Shown: positions 24,900 through 38,000 of the stretch, piece after piece
Layout: each line of letters opens with the position of its first letter
Position numbering within the stretch: the first letter of the stretch is position 1
Source of the DNA: Nautilus pompilius
Lineage: Eukaryota > Mollusca > Cephalopoda > Nautilida > Nautilidae
DNA length: 64,000 nucleotides
NCBI GenBank assembly: GCA_018389105.1
Contig: JACATO010001080.1
Coordinates: 1 to 64,000 of the forward strand
Direction of reading: 5' to 3'
Notes under the pieces: generated by a model
Databases searched by the model: none
The model's input: only the letters and a program-made list of their open reading frames with translations
Told to the model about the DNA's origin: nothing
Position numbers and translations under genes: made by a program

Positions 24900-26420
24900 C
24901 ATAGATGAAGTACTAGTTTGTGTTGGTCACTCGGTGAACCTGAGACAATTAAAAAAAAAAAAAACTCTGTTTGTTGTTGCTCAACTTTTGGAAACCAGTG
25001 TAGTTTTGGTACATTATTCTGAGTGTCAAAGAAAATTATTACTCAGAAATCTTAACTGTCATCTTTGAGGCAACTAAACTATGCCGCCATGATCGCTTTC
25101 TACTTCCGCCCGCTCTGTTGTCATGTGAACTGATACGTCATCATCCGGCGCTGTATCGGACTGGTTGGTTCTAAAACCGAGGTTGTGTGTGTTTACCTTT
25201 CATTAAACGATGATTTACAATTGTGAGGGACACAAACCAAAAATATTGTCCTCCCCTAGACATTAATGTATTTATTTTAAAAACTTTCACAATTCTAATT
25301 AATTATTTTTTTTTTTATTATACACGAATGAAAGATCTCGTGACGAGTTTTTGGATTCTCCTTTGTTCTGCCTCTGAGAGCTGAACCGGGATACCGGCGG
25401 TTCTGCGATGTTGGGATGATTTTCTTCTTCTTCTTCTTTTTATTTCACTTAGCTCCATTTTGCATTAGAATTTAATTTATTCACACCGGCAAATGGATGG
25501 AAAGCCAGTTTTTCTTTCAATAAGGCAGACTCGTCCGATCACGGATCTCGGCACCAATGACATCTCTGGTCACACGAAGAAACCTACCTTCTGCTCGTCC
25601 CCTTATTGCATGTTTCATTTATTTGCCTCCTGCGGCGGCCTTGCGAGGGTTAACCGGGGTTTTTATAGACTGTCGCTTTTCGCTAAGTTCTCCCGTCATC
25701 AGCTGCCTCTCGAAGGCTGGGCTTCTACGAGCGCTAGGAACTGCTCCGTGTTCTATACCGCCCACTCTTCTTCCTCGAGTGGGTTGCTGAAGTAGTTACC
25801 CTTGAGGAAAAGTAATGGAACTGTGTGGCTTGATTTTGGAAGGAAGGGAGAAGTGGAATGGAAAGCTGGAACTTAGAACGTCTACTGTAGTTTAGTTTAG
25901 GCCGGTTCTCCCACCTTCCCACCACCAGGGGGCGCGGTGTTCGCTAAATAATTCGGCTGAACGGTTCCGCGACTGTTCGCCATCAGTGGTATCCCGGATG
26001 AGCCGAAGCCGTTAACCTCTGGATAATTAAGGGCGCGGGAGAACCTTGCGAGGTGTGCTGGCTGTTCTTTGGTTAACCGAGAACGGGACGTGTGAATGGG
26101 AGATAAATCTGATGCCGTGCGTAACCTTTTGACAAGGAGGTGTAAACAAAAAAAAAAAAAAAAAAAAGCGTGGCCAGTAGTAGATGCTGCGGCGAGTGTC
26201 CTGGGATCGCATCACTGATACGCCGACATGAAGGAAGATGGAGAGCTGGGTGGGTGGGGGTGAATTCAGGCGTAGAGGAGTAAGGAATATACGAATACAA
26301 AATATCTCCGGTCCTCAGACATTTGCCAATTAGCCGGTTTCCCGTTCAGATGTCTCTGGGGTCTGTTAACCAGACACGCGGATATAAACTGGCGTCTTAA
26401 AACGCCACAGTCATCTTGGA
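24900..26420. other. No gene seen
   Basis: CpG-containing sequence with short A, T and CTT runs. An open frame at 25493-25795 has no recognisable domain and a shadow frame on the same strand. Confidence 0.35.
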
Positions 26421-26427
26421 TATCGTT

Positions 26428-26800
26428 ACAGAGATGGGGGGAGAGAGAGAGAGAAAGAAAGAGATGGAGGGAGGGAGAGAGAGAGAAAGAAAGAGATGGA
26501 GAGAGAGAGAGATGGAGGGAGGGAGAGAGAGAGAAAGAAAGAGATGGAGAGAGAGAGAGAGATGAGGGAGGGAGAGAGAGAGAGAAAGAGATGGAGGGAG
26601 GGGGAGAGAGAGAGATGGAGGAGGGAGAGAGAGAGAAGAGATGGAGGGAGGGGAGAGAGAGAGAGAAGAGATGGAGGGAGGAGAGAGAGAGAGATGGAGG
26701 GAGGGAGAGAGAGAGAGAGAAGAGATGGAGGGAGGGGGAGAGAGAGAGAGAGATGGAGGGAGGGGGAGAGAGAGATGGAGGGAGGGAGGGAGAGAGAGGC
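26428..26800. repeat. GA-rich minisatellite
   Basis: Units of about 30-45 bp made of GAGATGGAGGGAGGGAGAGA and GAAAGAAAGAGATGG. It resembles the 12.7-kb array. Arg/Glu and Ser/Leu frames are artefacts. Confidence 0.92.
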
Positions 26801-26938
26801 CAAGTTAATCTATAGGTACTTAATAATGGAAGAGCATCCAATTCTCAGACTTCCAGCAACAACAGACTGTAAACACCTGACCTGAGGATATAATTTAGGC
26901 TAAATGCTTACGAATAATGTTCGTTATAAGAAATTGTC

Positions 26939-26965
26939 TATTATTATTATTATTATTATTATTAT
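26939..26965. repeat. (ATT)n microsatellite
   Basis: Eight to nine ATT units. Confidence 0.9.
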
Positions 26966-27254
26966 AAATTCTACTTTATAATGGTACTCTAACATAACCT
27001 GCTATTACTTTAGCGACTAAATTTACCAGTAACACAGCTTTCTGTTATAATATAATGCTAATACTATGATATCTGCTAGTTCCAGCGTTACCATTATTTC
27101 TACCGTCGTGCTAATGACACCAATTATTACTACTATCAACAACATTACCCTAACTCTCATCATTATCACTAGTGCCGAATTCTATTATTAATACTATTCT
27201 TCTCGTCGAAATCCTCTTCTGACTTTCCAAGTGTAAGACCACCTAACGGCAGCG

Positions 27255-27540
27255 AATTAGAAGGGAAAGGTTGGGGGCACTGGCCTCGGTGGCCAAGCGA
27301 GTAGCTACTCGTGTATGGTTGGGAGCTCTTGAGTTGGTGGTCGACCGCTCCCTGCCGAACGTCTACCCCCATGGACCTGTAAAAACCTTCTGGAACTCTT
27401 CTTTTTCTGTTGTAGGAGGGGACCCACATGGCCGTCAGATAAAGAAGAGTGAGAAGAAACCATGGTGGGGAGATGCGTCCGACGGGGATTCGAACCGGAT
27501 ACTCAATCGTGTCAGCCCACTACCGTATTAAAGTAATAAT
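27255..27540 (-). repeat. tRNA-derived SINE with intact B box
   Basis: The minus strand has a head like GGTAGTGGGCTGACACG, then a perfect GGTTCGAATCC (complement of about 27486-27496), and a body with TTTCTTCTCACTCTTCTTT. The tRNA-like head is better preserved than in other copies. Open frames on both strands are by-products. Confidence 0.7.
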
Positions 27541-27545
27541 GAACA

Positions 27546-29590
27546 CGGCCAGGCGAAGTCAGGGGGGGATTATATCTGCTTAGCAGCTCTTTTTAGACTG
27601 GACAATGATCAAGGACGAAGATTTAGAGAAGCGCTAAATTCCACGTTAAACCTCATCACCAAATGTCATGCGGACACGGGGTTTACTGGACTCCTCCCCC
27701 TAGATAATAAACACGAGATTTACTCAAGTTTATGACTACGCTCTTAATCAATCATGAATCGCTTTTGGAAGCCCTTTGTTTTAAAACAAATAAAAAGGGG
27801 GCGTCTATACGCCTTACAAATCTTCAGATCGAACTGTTTACTATTTGAGAATAAATAATATCCTACTGATTAAGTATTTATTTGTTGTTGTTTTTAGATT
27901 GGATCCAATTTAGAAGTTTGGTCGCCTTCTTCAATTGCCCGGAGCCTGTTCCCCTTGCTTGTGTCTCAGGTCCCGCCAGTAGAAAGCTGGAAGCCGTCGG
28001 CAGAGGGAATTCACAAGGTTTGAGAATCCGCTCTCTTCTCCATCCCAGTGTCTCTCTCCGTGTGTTCCCTTTCTTTCTCACACACGCAACGGCGGGGCGC
28101 AAACATCGATACAGGAGCGGGTCTTGTGTATTAAACACACCGCTAATCAGTTGTCGGATTACCTGCTGGGCAGGTAAATGTCGGACACTTCTTTTTGGCT
28201 CTTCACATCGGAGCACAAAAGGAAAGAAGATGCGTTCCTCCCCCACCTCCTACCCGGGCACTTGCAGGGAACCGTTAATGACCTGCCCACGGTGATATCA
28301 TAGTTGGGGTAGTAGGAACCCCATCCACCCTGTAAGATATCGTGGCGGCGGTTGTGATGGGATTCCAGGTCTCCAGGGAGTCTGTTCCACGCCGATCTCG
28401 TCACAGAAGGAAACCATCACTGACGTTTCGGAGGAGGAGAAGGAATACAACAGCAAAGTACAAAGCCCATCGCGACCGAATTGGGCCCAATCACCATCTA
28501 CGGTAATCAGAGCTCGGAACGAAAGCCCCGGCCGGCGGCGAGTCCTAAATCGGTAGGCTGTGCTGCTGGTATACCACGCATGGCTGCCTACCCGTGTATA
28601 AGGCAGACCCCACCAACGAGGTCCAATTTAACCCGCAAATTACGTTGCAGATGCGTGGTAATTAAGGCGGCTTTCACTACTAACCCCCCCTTTTGCTTTT
28701 AGACTTTCTCTTTAGCTCTAAATGCCACTATCGGCAACCATCAACGGGGACACAGGTTTAACCAGGAGTCTTACTAAAGTTCGCCATTTTTTTGTAAAGG
28801 TGTGACAGGAAACCGCTGTGAAAACCAGTAGGCTAACCACTGAACTACCGCGCCGCTCAAATGACTATCACGTTGGGTTTGGGGACGATATCATTCCGGA
28901 AAAAATGTATGATTCAATTAATAATAAAGTTAAAGTTAAGGTAGTATAACAAGAACGACCATAACTTTTTGGCGTACATTGCCCTCGGGTGGGGCAGACA
29001 GAGATGTTGGATCCTGGTCTACTTCACAACAATCAAATACTATACCCAGTGTGCTCAGGTGACAGCTATTGAGGAAGCCAGATAGCTAGTTTTATTACGT
29101 TAATAGTAAGTACACTTCATCTTTAATGCGTCCCTACCGCTAGCCCCTAAATATCCACAATTAACCAGGTTGGTAAACCTGACCCCCCAACCGCCGCGCC
29201 ACCGAGCAAGGACGGGTCGGAATCCCCTGGGGGTCAGAGACGGCCCTAAACAAGGGTTCAATGTATAGGTCAGTTTTCCGACCAGAATAAGATAGCTTTA
29301 ATAGATCAGTGTGTTTCCTTACAAGATTAACGCACCCTTTTGTTTTAATACATCGTGTTGAAAATAACAAGGGAAACAAGGGGTGGGAACTGGGTACAGG
29401 ATGCAAACAGCACGTCGTGTGTGAAAATGGAATTCCCTTTACTACGCTGTAATCGGTTATCGTGGAAGCATCGAGGCAGTGCCACTCCTGCCGAGGACTA
29501 TAGAAGTGTAGACAGCGATATCATTGCAGCGCGGTGAATACTATGGATCCGGGGGGGGGGCATCACGTGACAAGCGAGTAGAAATCAGTC
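27546..29590. other. Repeat-like DNA without a recognised gene
   Basis: CpG-rich sequence with overlapping open frames on both strands (27.88-28.40 kb) and no recognisable domains. It probably contains old transposable-element fragments. A minus-strand tRNA-like head lies at about 28.80-28.86 kb and a similar fragment near 29.16-29.21 kb. Confidence 0.35.
28800..28860 (-). repeat. SINE head fragment
   Basis: The minus strand reads GGCGCGGTAGTTCAGTGGTT followed by AGCCTACTGG, a canonical tRNA-like A-box region. The B box and body are missing. Confidence 0.55.
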
Positions 29591-29599
29591 GTAGCTAGT

Positions 29600-30350
29600 G
29601 GCTACGCCACGCAGCAGATTGCAGCCCGACTTCGTTAGGATACACGGAGCTGGTCGGGGGAAGAAAGTCCGGACTCTCCAAGAGTGACGTTGAGTGCCTC
29701 AGTACATGGCCGACGGCGAGCCAGGGGAGGTCTTGCGAATGACCCCAGGGCGTTAACGTTTCTTGAAGAACAGAAAGATGCGCATTAGGGCCAAGGTTGC
29801 CCCAGTAGGCGCGTAGCTGCCCCAGGCATCCAAACGGCAGGGCTGGAATGGGCAGCGGAAGTGAAAGAGTAGGGTGGCCAAACCCTAGAAGAAGGCGCTC
29901 CCTTTGTTTGGCAATAACCAGCGGCAGTTCGCTTGAAGGCCGACCGGGAACCGATACAAAAGTCGTCGGTGTGTACAACAGCTACAGTGAAGCGGGGTGA
30001 GCCAAGGGTGTCGGGGATTCGCATCAAATCTAAGGTATACTGACTGCCGACAGGTACAGGCAGGTTCTCATGCCATCATCTCAGGAAGACATCTCATCGG
30101 GCGGGGATTCGTCTTCCAACATGTCAACGACCTCAAGCGTACGGCCAATGTAGTGAAAAACCATCTGCAACGTAGAGAGGCTGAAGGAACTGCCACAAAG
30201 GCGCCCTGGTCGGCGAGAAGTCCTCGTACGAACATCATTGGGGCTACATGGGCAGAGAAAATCACACAGTAACCAAATACTTTGGACGAATTCTAGAAAG
30301 TGCTGCAGGATATTTGGAACAAAATTCCACAGTCAAACATTGATAACCTG
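29600..30350 (+). pseudogene. Decayed Tc1-like transposase, near full length
   Basis: The plus strand starts near YATQQIAARL (helix-turn-helix recognition helix), then LEWAAEVKE, which corresponds to the block before the first catalytic Asp. It continues with FQHVNDLKRTANVVKNHLQ (second Asp block, D-N-D-P-K-H-T changed to V-N-D-L-K-R-T), and APWSARSPRTNIIGATWAE for the W-P-x-x-S-P-D-L-N-I-I-E-x-x-W block, where the third catalytic acidic residue reads Gly. Stops and frame shifts make it non-functional. Confidence 0.78.
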
Positions 30351-30359
30351 TAAGGGAGC

Positions 30360-32215
30360 ACGAAAACAAGAGGTCATGGTCTATGTAAATTAAAAGGCCC
30401 ACACACCAAATACTAATGCGCTGCGTATCATGGACGCCTCCCAGTTGGAATTACTCGATATTTCTGCATATCCAGTTCCGTGTTTCCATAACTATTTCTA
30501 ATACTATTTTTTTTTTCTAAATATAAAATGAGTTTGCAGCCTTAATAGATGCAAGTTTCATATAGATTTGCCAATTACAGAGATGTTGCAGCCTTAAGAC
30601 GCTATAACTTTAATACGTGGCTTAGTTTAATCATCAGACCAAAACACGTCTCTTTATCTCTCTCTATCTCCTTCCACACACACACACCCTCCCTCTCTAT
30701 CTTGTTTTCTTTTCCCGTGTGCTATCAGCAAGTGCGAGTCTTAACTTTGGCCGTAAACGAAAACCAATAAAACTGCTTTTATATTGAATAGTGACTTTCG
30801 TAGCGCCGAGTTGTATCAGCCGTTATCTTACTGTCCCCGGCCTCGTTCGGTTTCTTTAATGTAGGGGCAAAAACGGATCGACGTACGAACAAGGGAACGA
30901 AGCCAAACGATGATACCTAATTCAAAACGGACAGGAAAAGGGGCTGAGGTGGAAAGAACGGGCGGGCACCGTCTTTCGGAACCGCTGCCCATCGAGAAAC
31001 AGGCAACCACCAATCGAGATGAGGCAACAACGGTGGGCATTAATTATCCTCATCACCAGTCCCCGAGTGGTGTTACTGTACGGAATTAAGCAGCTTCCAC
31101 TTAGAAAGGGTGTCTGTTTATCATTATTATTAACGTTCTACTAACTAGAGACGTTACTGTTGGGGCAGCTTTTGACATCGAACCCTAGTCACAGGGTTCA
31201 CGACTGCTGACGGAAGAACAAAAAAAAACAACAACTCTAATGTATAACCTTCACTATGAAAATATTGTAATGCTTCAGTCGTGTTTTTCTTAGCAAAACT
31301 GGCAACTCGAGTTTCAAGTCTAACCTTTTTCGAGAGCATTGATAATCTCCGCCTGGCTGCTGCTGCTGCTCTCCTCTCTCACTTGTAATGTGAACTGTAA
31401 CCAATGACGTGTAAAGAGGAACCGGTAACCCCGAGGTCTCGTTAAATACGGCACGATTTATCATCTGCTAGGAATCCCCTTTCTCCGGCATTATCAAACT
31501 TACAACGTCAGGGGCTACAAAGAAACCGGTTGCTAAATTGTATTGTTGTAGCCCTTGTCACCATTCTATACACTAGCCCCACTATCATGCCGCCCAGGCG
31601 GTATATCGAACAGACAGGCCCGAGAACAGAACCCTGACGCAGCCTTGATAAGAACCAGACGGTGACGACAGTTTTATGCTCAATCTATCGATAATATCTC
31701 GCAGAGAACCAGCCCCCCCCGCTTATACAGTAAATTTAGAATAAGGTCCCGCCCTGATCTGAACCCATCTGTGGTACCTACCCATCTGACGCGACAGAGC
31801 CCAGATCGAAGACGGCTGGGGGATTTTCCCAGACGAGGGAGATTACACCAGTCCACTCGCCTTCATCGGCAACGACTGCGGAGAGAAAAAAGAGGGGGTT
31901 GGTTAGGGATGGTATTTATAAGCCAGGGTGTAATGAAACAGGGGTCCGTCCCAAGCCACCACCTCTAAGTTACTTAAGGTTTAAAAACAAGTCGATCTGG
32001 CCGCGTCCGCTTCTGTCCACATCACCCCTCCAGCCCTTTAAAGCACCTGATAAAGGAAAACAGACAGAATAATAATTAAATAGAACTTTCAATACAAATA
32101 TACATACAGAACCAGTCAAATAAGGGACTTAAAATCCTCGACTACCTCTTTCTCCTTAAATCTATTAAAACGTATTTAGAATTTCGGGAATTAACAGGTG
32201 TCTGAAACTGATGAT
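30360..32215. other. No gene seen
   Basis: CpG-containing unique sequence. Short open frames overlap on both strands with no recognisable motifs. Confidence 0.35.
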
Positions 32216-32218
32216 GGT

Positions 32219-32219
32219 G

Positions 32220-32286
<67 letters not shown>
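32219..32286. repeat. (AAT)n microsatellite
   Basis: About 22 uninterrupted AAT units. Confidence 0.95.
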
Positions 32287-32748
32287 GGTGAAAAATGTCT
32301 TCTGTTCTCTCTGTAATTACATACATATATATATATAAAGATGCTAAATGGTCGATTTTTTAAGTAATGAAGCAAGGAGAGTAAATAACGGACGTTCAAG
32401 CGAATGAGAACAGAACGCCCCCAGCCTGTCTCCTTCACAGTAGTGTAGGATCTCGAAGTCGCCCCACCCCCCACCGTTATCTCTCGGTCGGGAAGACGCT
32501 GAAGACCCCCCCCTTTTCCGAATTATAATCTCATGTCGGGCGTGATAGATAAGGGTGGTTTCGAATTAGCGTAAGAGCCGCACCACCGTCGCAGGTGGAA
32601 AGCTTGTTTTATTTAAAGTACGAGAGTGCCAGGTATAGGACTGGTGGGAACTGATGGGAAGCATTCGCGGCTGGTTCTCCCAGAACGTGTAGTGTACCGT
32701 AGCGGTGCCGTCGCATCCCAGTAACAGAGTCGCTGGAACAGAATCGAC

Positions 32749-32771
32749 TTGTGTGTGTGTGTGTGTGTGTT
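32749..32771. repeat. (GT)n microsatellite
   Basis: About eleven GT units. Confidence 0.85.
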
Positions 32772-33354
32772 GATATTCACGGTTCCGATCACGCTGAAAC
32801 ATTGGGACCCTTCTAAGAAAACAAGGGTTTTTGATATACAAACGGGTCTACGCGGTGTTAAATGTTCCAAGAGTCAAAGTGGCTGCCATGACCGCTCTTA
32901 CCAACGAGGTAATAATGCACCGAGCAAGACAGACGTTTCGGTGGACGCGAAGCGGTTAAGTTACAAGGCATCTGTCCACTTGGCTGCTTACTCCCGTTGC
33001 TGTCGCAGTGGTTAACGAGCAGGCTCTCGCCGAACGCCAGCATTCTCGAGATCTAGCTTGAGGCCTTATTCCCCGGCTGCTGAAAAGCTAGCCGGAAATG
33101 TCGAGAGGTTTTCAGGGAGGGAAAAGAAGAGTAATACGAAACGAGACGAGCGCTTGGCTTACACCGTGGGGGGTAAGGTCAACCTACTTCTGACGTCAGT
33201 ACTTCTTCGAGTTCCTCCTCCTCCTCCTCGATGTACGTCAAAGCATCAAATCGCGGAAACCGATAATCGGCGCAGAAATGCTGGTTCCATCATTAGGTGG
33301 GCGGTGGTTTTATTCGTACCGTTTCTGCTAGCTGGTATAATAACACAACTGAGT

Positions 33355-33603
33355 GGTGGCGACCAATCGATAATCGATAAATGACCGTAATCGATAACCT
33401 CCAAACCAATTATCGATAACAAATTTTGGACAGCGTATCGATGAATCGGTAACTGCTGGCTTATCTGAATAGAATTTTTGGTGGCGACCAATCGATAACT
33501 GACCGTAATCGATAACATCCAAACCGATTATCGATAACAAATTTTGGACAGCGTATCGATGAAAACCGGTGAATCGGTAATTGCTGGCTAATCTGAATAG
33601 ATT
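33355..33603. repeat. 125-bp tandem duplication rich in ATCGAT
   Basis: Two copies start GGTGGCGACCAATCGATAA at 33355 and 33480 and share ACCGTAATCGATAAC, TTATCGATAACAAATTTTGG and CAGCGTATCGATGAA. Each copy has at least four ATCGAT sites, most inside TATCGATA- or ATCGATAA-like contexts. The copies differ by several substitutions and small indels. Confidence 0.88.
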
Positions 33604-33860
33604 TTTAAAAAAAAGGTGCCAGTCAACAATAGTCGTCTTCGAATTCCGAGTACATAGCAGATATCAAGGGGAAAAAGAAGCTTAGGCGAGTTTGTTTTAA
33701 TACTTCAAGTGTCTCTGTTCACCTGTCATTGGGCAGGTACCCAGGTGTTAGTCGATTGATGATGGATCGCTTTCCGGGAATAGTACTGGTTCTAGTCTGT
33801 CCGGCCTTCTCGGATGTTCCTAGACTCCGGGTTATCCTACCTAACTCACGCACCCCCCGG

Positions 33861-33885
33861 GTGTTCGCACGTGACACGTGAACAC
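33861..33885. promoter_or_regulatory. Paired CACGTG E-boxes in an imperfect palindrome
   Basis: GTGTTCGCACGTGACACGTG followed by AACAC. CACGTG occurs at 33868-33873 and 33875-33880, one base apart, inside a 25-bp near-palindrome. No neighbouring gene is known. Confidence 0.35.
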
Positions 33886-34597
33886 GGCGTTACGAAGGGC
33901 GACCGACCGACCGTCTCTCTCTTGTTGAGCGATGTAAGAAACGGGAAAAGTTTAGAACACCGGAGGCGTGTTCTTGATGACAGGTGGGTGGTACACACGG
34001 GAAGGTAACGCAACATCAGTGATATAAACACACAGAAATGCGGCTGTTGCATACTTCTCCAGATGGACATCTATTCTGAAACAGACGTCGAACCCAAACC
34101 CACTGCTGCAACTGTCGCCAGCTTCCATCTCGTGCTATAGGTGGTGACTCCGAGCCGGCCGGATGTTAATTATCCGCCTAAGAGGCAGCGGCTTATTTAC
34201 GAACGCCAGTTTTAGAAGCAGGGTAATGTTTCTCCTCCTCCCCCTTAATTAAGTGATAATATGTCTGAAGCGGAAACGGGCGGCGAGGATGCCGAGATAA
34301 CAATCCACTGACATTTAGACACGTTCCGCCATCCCTCTTCACGGTCTGGTTTTAGCTTTCACTTATTTATTTCCTTTTGGAAAATTCTGCTGACCGCGGT
34401 TCGGGTTTGAAATGTGTCGCATTAAAGGCCAATCCTTCCGGTCACCTGGTCAGGCGAGTGACATGTCCGAGAACTGAAGGGTTCGTTATCTAACTGGAGC
34501 TCCGTGGCCACCCGCGACCGGAAGGGGCGAATAATTAAATGTTGGGGGTTGTACCTATAACTGTCAGATCCGATCCGATCCGATCGGATCTCGGTCG

Positions 34598-34876
34598 ATG
34601 TCGGGAAATCAGCGTGGTTTAGATTCGAATCGTCCGAATCAGGTTAATGGAGCAGCATCTGGGCCATCGACCCCGCGGGGCGGTATACCGAGGGTACCAG
34701 TACGTTCGAGTTCGGTAACTTCCCCTGTAACCGTCCAACATCTATCTAGTCTTGTTCGACCACCCCTCCCCTCCAAAAAAAACTGTCCACATCTTTTAGC
34801 TCAAATCGAAATCTACACAAACCAGGAACTGATGCGGAGAATTCCGAAATTATCGTTTGTTTCCAACCGCGAGTGA
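34598..34876 (+). CDS. Unrecognised open frame, 92 codons
   Basis: It starts with ATG and is rich in S, P, R and G at first, then LLAQIEIYTNQELMRR before the stop. A second open frame from about 34857 to 35060 (MQYLRSGNLSDF) lies in another phase and could be a separate exon or the result of an indel near the A run at about 34777. No domain is recognised. It sits where the CpG-rich middle meets the CpG-poor right block, where a convergent first exon could lie. It may equally be chance. Confidence 0.2.
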   Translation: MSGNQRGLDSNRPNQVNGAASGPSTPRGGIPRVPVRSSSVTSPVTVQHLSSLVRPPLPSKKNCPHLLAQIEIYTNQELMRRIPKLSFVSNRE

Positions 34877-35060
34877 CATCCAAAAATTTGGGGAGTCTTT
34901 TCCCTCGTCCCCAGATGAAAACCCCTCGGTGGTGGCGGTGAAGAAATCTAGAATAATGCAGTATCTTAGATCTGGCAACTTGAGCGACTTTCCCACAGTC
35001 GGAGAGGAGGATCAGTCTTCCTCCCACTCTAGGTCCATCAAGCTCACCCCAGTGGATTAA

Positions 35061-38000
35061 GGGGGGGGGGGAACAAAACAACAATAACCCTGCAAAGATA
35101 TAGGGCCAGTCCAGTTGGAAACAGAATACCTGACAGGCCACATGAAATGTCACTTGGCAATAATCTAATCTGGGCTGATTAAGATGTAATCAGCCTCCTA
35201 AGTTCCAATGCACATGGGCCTGACATCTGCTAGAGGGTCTCTAGTCATTCAGGATCACAACAGGCAGGCAAAGGGGATTAACTTCAGCTCCCACCAAAAC
35301 TTTTTTGGAAATTCCCACGACCCCCCCCAACTTTTCTCTGGTCGCGGTTCATTGATTCCCTTACCCCCACCAAAATCACTTTCCAGATTAAGATAAGTTA
35401 CCCAGAACTTTGAGAGAAATCAAATTCACTGCATAGGAAAAGCGAAAGAGGACTAACCCAGAAACTTGAATATACACCAACAAATTTCCACCAGAAAGTG
35501 TAGTTATTTTTGTCTCTGAAATATCTCTGGATGTAGCTGCATCCTTTTAAGTTTGGCCAGCTGCCTAGCCTGTTTTTGATCACTTCGGTTTACACTTCCT
35601 ACAGTTCATCCTAAAAAATCTGCAATTTCAGAAATCCAACCTTTGCAGTATTTGAGAGAGTAAGTCCACACACAATTGGTCAATTAATGTACGTATTTTT
35701 TTAAAACTGGTGACACTAACAATCTAGGCACCAAACAATGGCACATCCTTCACCAGGACACTAAGCCATGAGAATGAAAATAGCTGAACACACACACACA
35801 CACACACACAGGTGTGGATTGTATTAAACTACTACTGTTCATAGAGCCCAAGTTGTACAAGCAGATTTCTCATATCAGTCTATGTTGATGTACTAGAATG
35901 GCTGTAGTTTTACTTTGAAATAATGCTGAAATTTACTGTGACATCTCATGCCCACTGTTCATTTCACAGGGGTCATTAGAGGTTAGACCTGAAATAGGGT
36001 GCAGTTAGTGAAACTCCCTACCCACCCTTGTTGTTCAAGGCACTTATTTCCCCAGACACACCTACATATTTGTCCAATTAATGTGATAACATGCCAGAAG
36101 CAGAAATCTGCCTTAATAACACTCGTCAATTTGAAACCTGATGCACTGATTGATCTCAAGAGATGAAAACACTGACAAGTCTGGACCAAAGAAGAGGGAG
36201 CCAAGTCCTTATTTTTTTTTTTCACTCCATCTCCGCAAAGACTGCAGTTATCATACTGGCTGTATAAAGAATAGCACAAGTCCGACGGGCAAGCCTGGCT
36301 GCCAACTGCATCTTGCATGTTGAATGTCACTGTGTGATAAATTGCCGCAGTTCTGTGCGTCACTCGTTTGAGGAAACTTCGTTACGCAATGCGCTGCCAC
36401 TCTCTGCAACCATCTTGGGAATACCCAGTGCTTTGTGCAACGGGGCATCGCTTCTCACAGGAATTGCCAGACGATGCCAAACCACTTCGCAACTTTCAGA
36501 AATGTGCTATCATTCTAAAACTGTCCAGAACAAAAAAAGTGCAGGTCAACCTTCGTCGACTCTAGTGCATGCGGAAAGTTGAAACTTAAGATTCTTTTGT
36601 GGAGGGCAGTTAAAGATGCTATTAACTATATCCTCTGGACTATAAGCCCGTGGGGGCCAATAAAACTCAGATGCAGAAAAATGAGTAGGCTTATGCTTTA
36701 GAAAACCCCACATTAAAAAAACAAACAAAGTAAAGAGCCATTAACTCACTTTTATGGCACCAATTAGCAAAAGTTAATAACTAAATCGTGCACGTGAAAC
36801 CAGGGGCACCGAGCACTCCACTACCATTACTTTGTTAAAGATTATCAAGGAGAGGGGGAGATAACTTGTCGCATGACTGAAGTATAACATCAAATAGAAA
36901 AAATCTCTACTTTATGAACTTTCCTAGGATGTTTAAAAAAATATTTTACTTTATGCCAGAGTACAATATTCTTAGCACATCAATGGCTGACAGAGCTGCT
37001 CGGCTGGTTTGTGTGGCTAATTTAAAAAAAAAAAAATTGTTTGTATCCAAATAAGTATTTCTTCAAAGTCTAGAGCAAAATTTACCAAAATTTCAAGACA
37101 AACTAATGTATCCACTCGTACTAGCAGCTTTCTAAGATTGTGTCAGTACAGCCACACTTTTAAATTTATTCTATGCATGCTAATGTTTATCTGAATACAG
37201 TATCCTTGGTGAGCCGTGTTTCAAAACCATTATTTACTGTCATTAATCCTGTTTACTTATGGAAGATCCAGACACAGAATCAGCAACTAAAAGCAGATTT
37301 TGTTTATTTGGTTTGAGAAATAAATTGAAATATACTTCGGAATTTTTTGACTCATGAAACGGTGAGCTTATACTTCCCGAGGACGGGACCCATCCCCCTT
37401 GCACTCAGTTGCAAAATTACGACGCATGTGGTTTGAATATCTCTTGGCACCATGTTGACTGCCCCGCCCATCCTTCTGGTCTCATTGCCTGAGGATGCGG
37501 TAAAAATCGTCTGCTTTAAAAAAAACCAGGAAACTCTGAACTAAAAGAGGATTTGTAGCTTCAGATGAAAGGATTAAATAAGCTGCTCACACATATAGTG
37601 AGGATACGCACAAGTACATGCTCAGAGACCAAGCAGTGCCAGGAAAGCTCATTCAAGAAGAAACTCTTCTATCGGCGCTGTTGAGGGAATATCACCATCA
37701 GTTTCTTGACCAACTGGTATAAGAAGAAATGCCTTTGTGGTCTGTTTGCGGAAACTCCATGACTGGTCAGTCACAGGTGCTTGAAGCTTTCTCACGACGA
37801 GAGAGAGAGATAGAGCAGATAAAACGAGAACATGTCTATGCAGATTACCTGGTATTAGAGTATTTTTTCCCCCTCTTTGGTAATGAACAACACATTTAAT
37901 ACCTGGCATAATAAAAAAGTTTTATTAATTTCTTTTTCCTTTCTGCACATCAGAAATCTTTTCGAATTTTTTCCTTCTTTTCCTTTATCTTAAAAAGACA

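Noticed and set aside
27484-27540. Genuine tRNA gene
   Set aside because: The B box is perfect, but the body continues into SINE sequence and the cloverleaf 3' half and acceptor stem are not formed.
36250-36585. Frames on both strands suggestive of a LINE reverse-transcriptase tail
   Set aside because: Only a vague N-A-L-P-L-S resemblance; no catalytic motif or further blocks.
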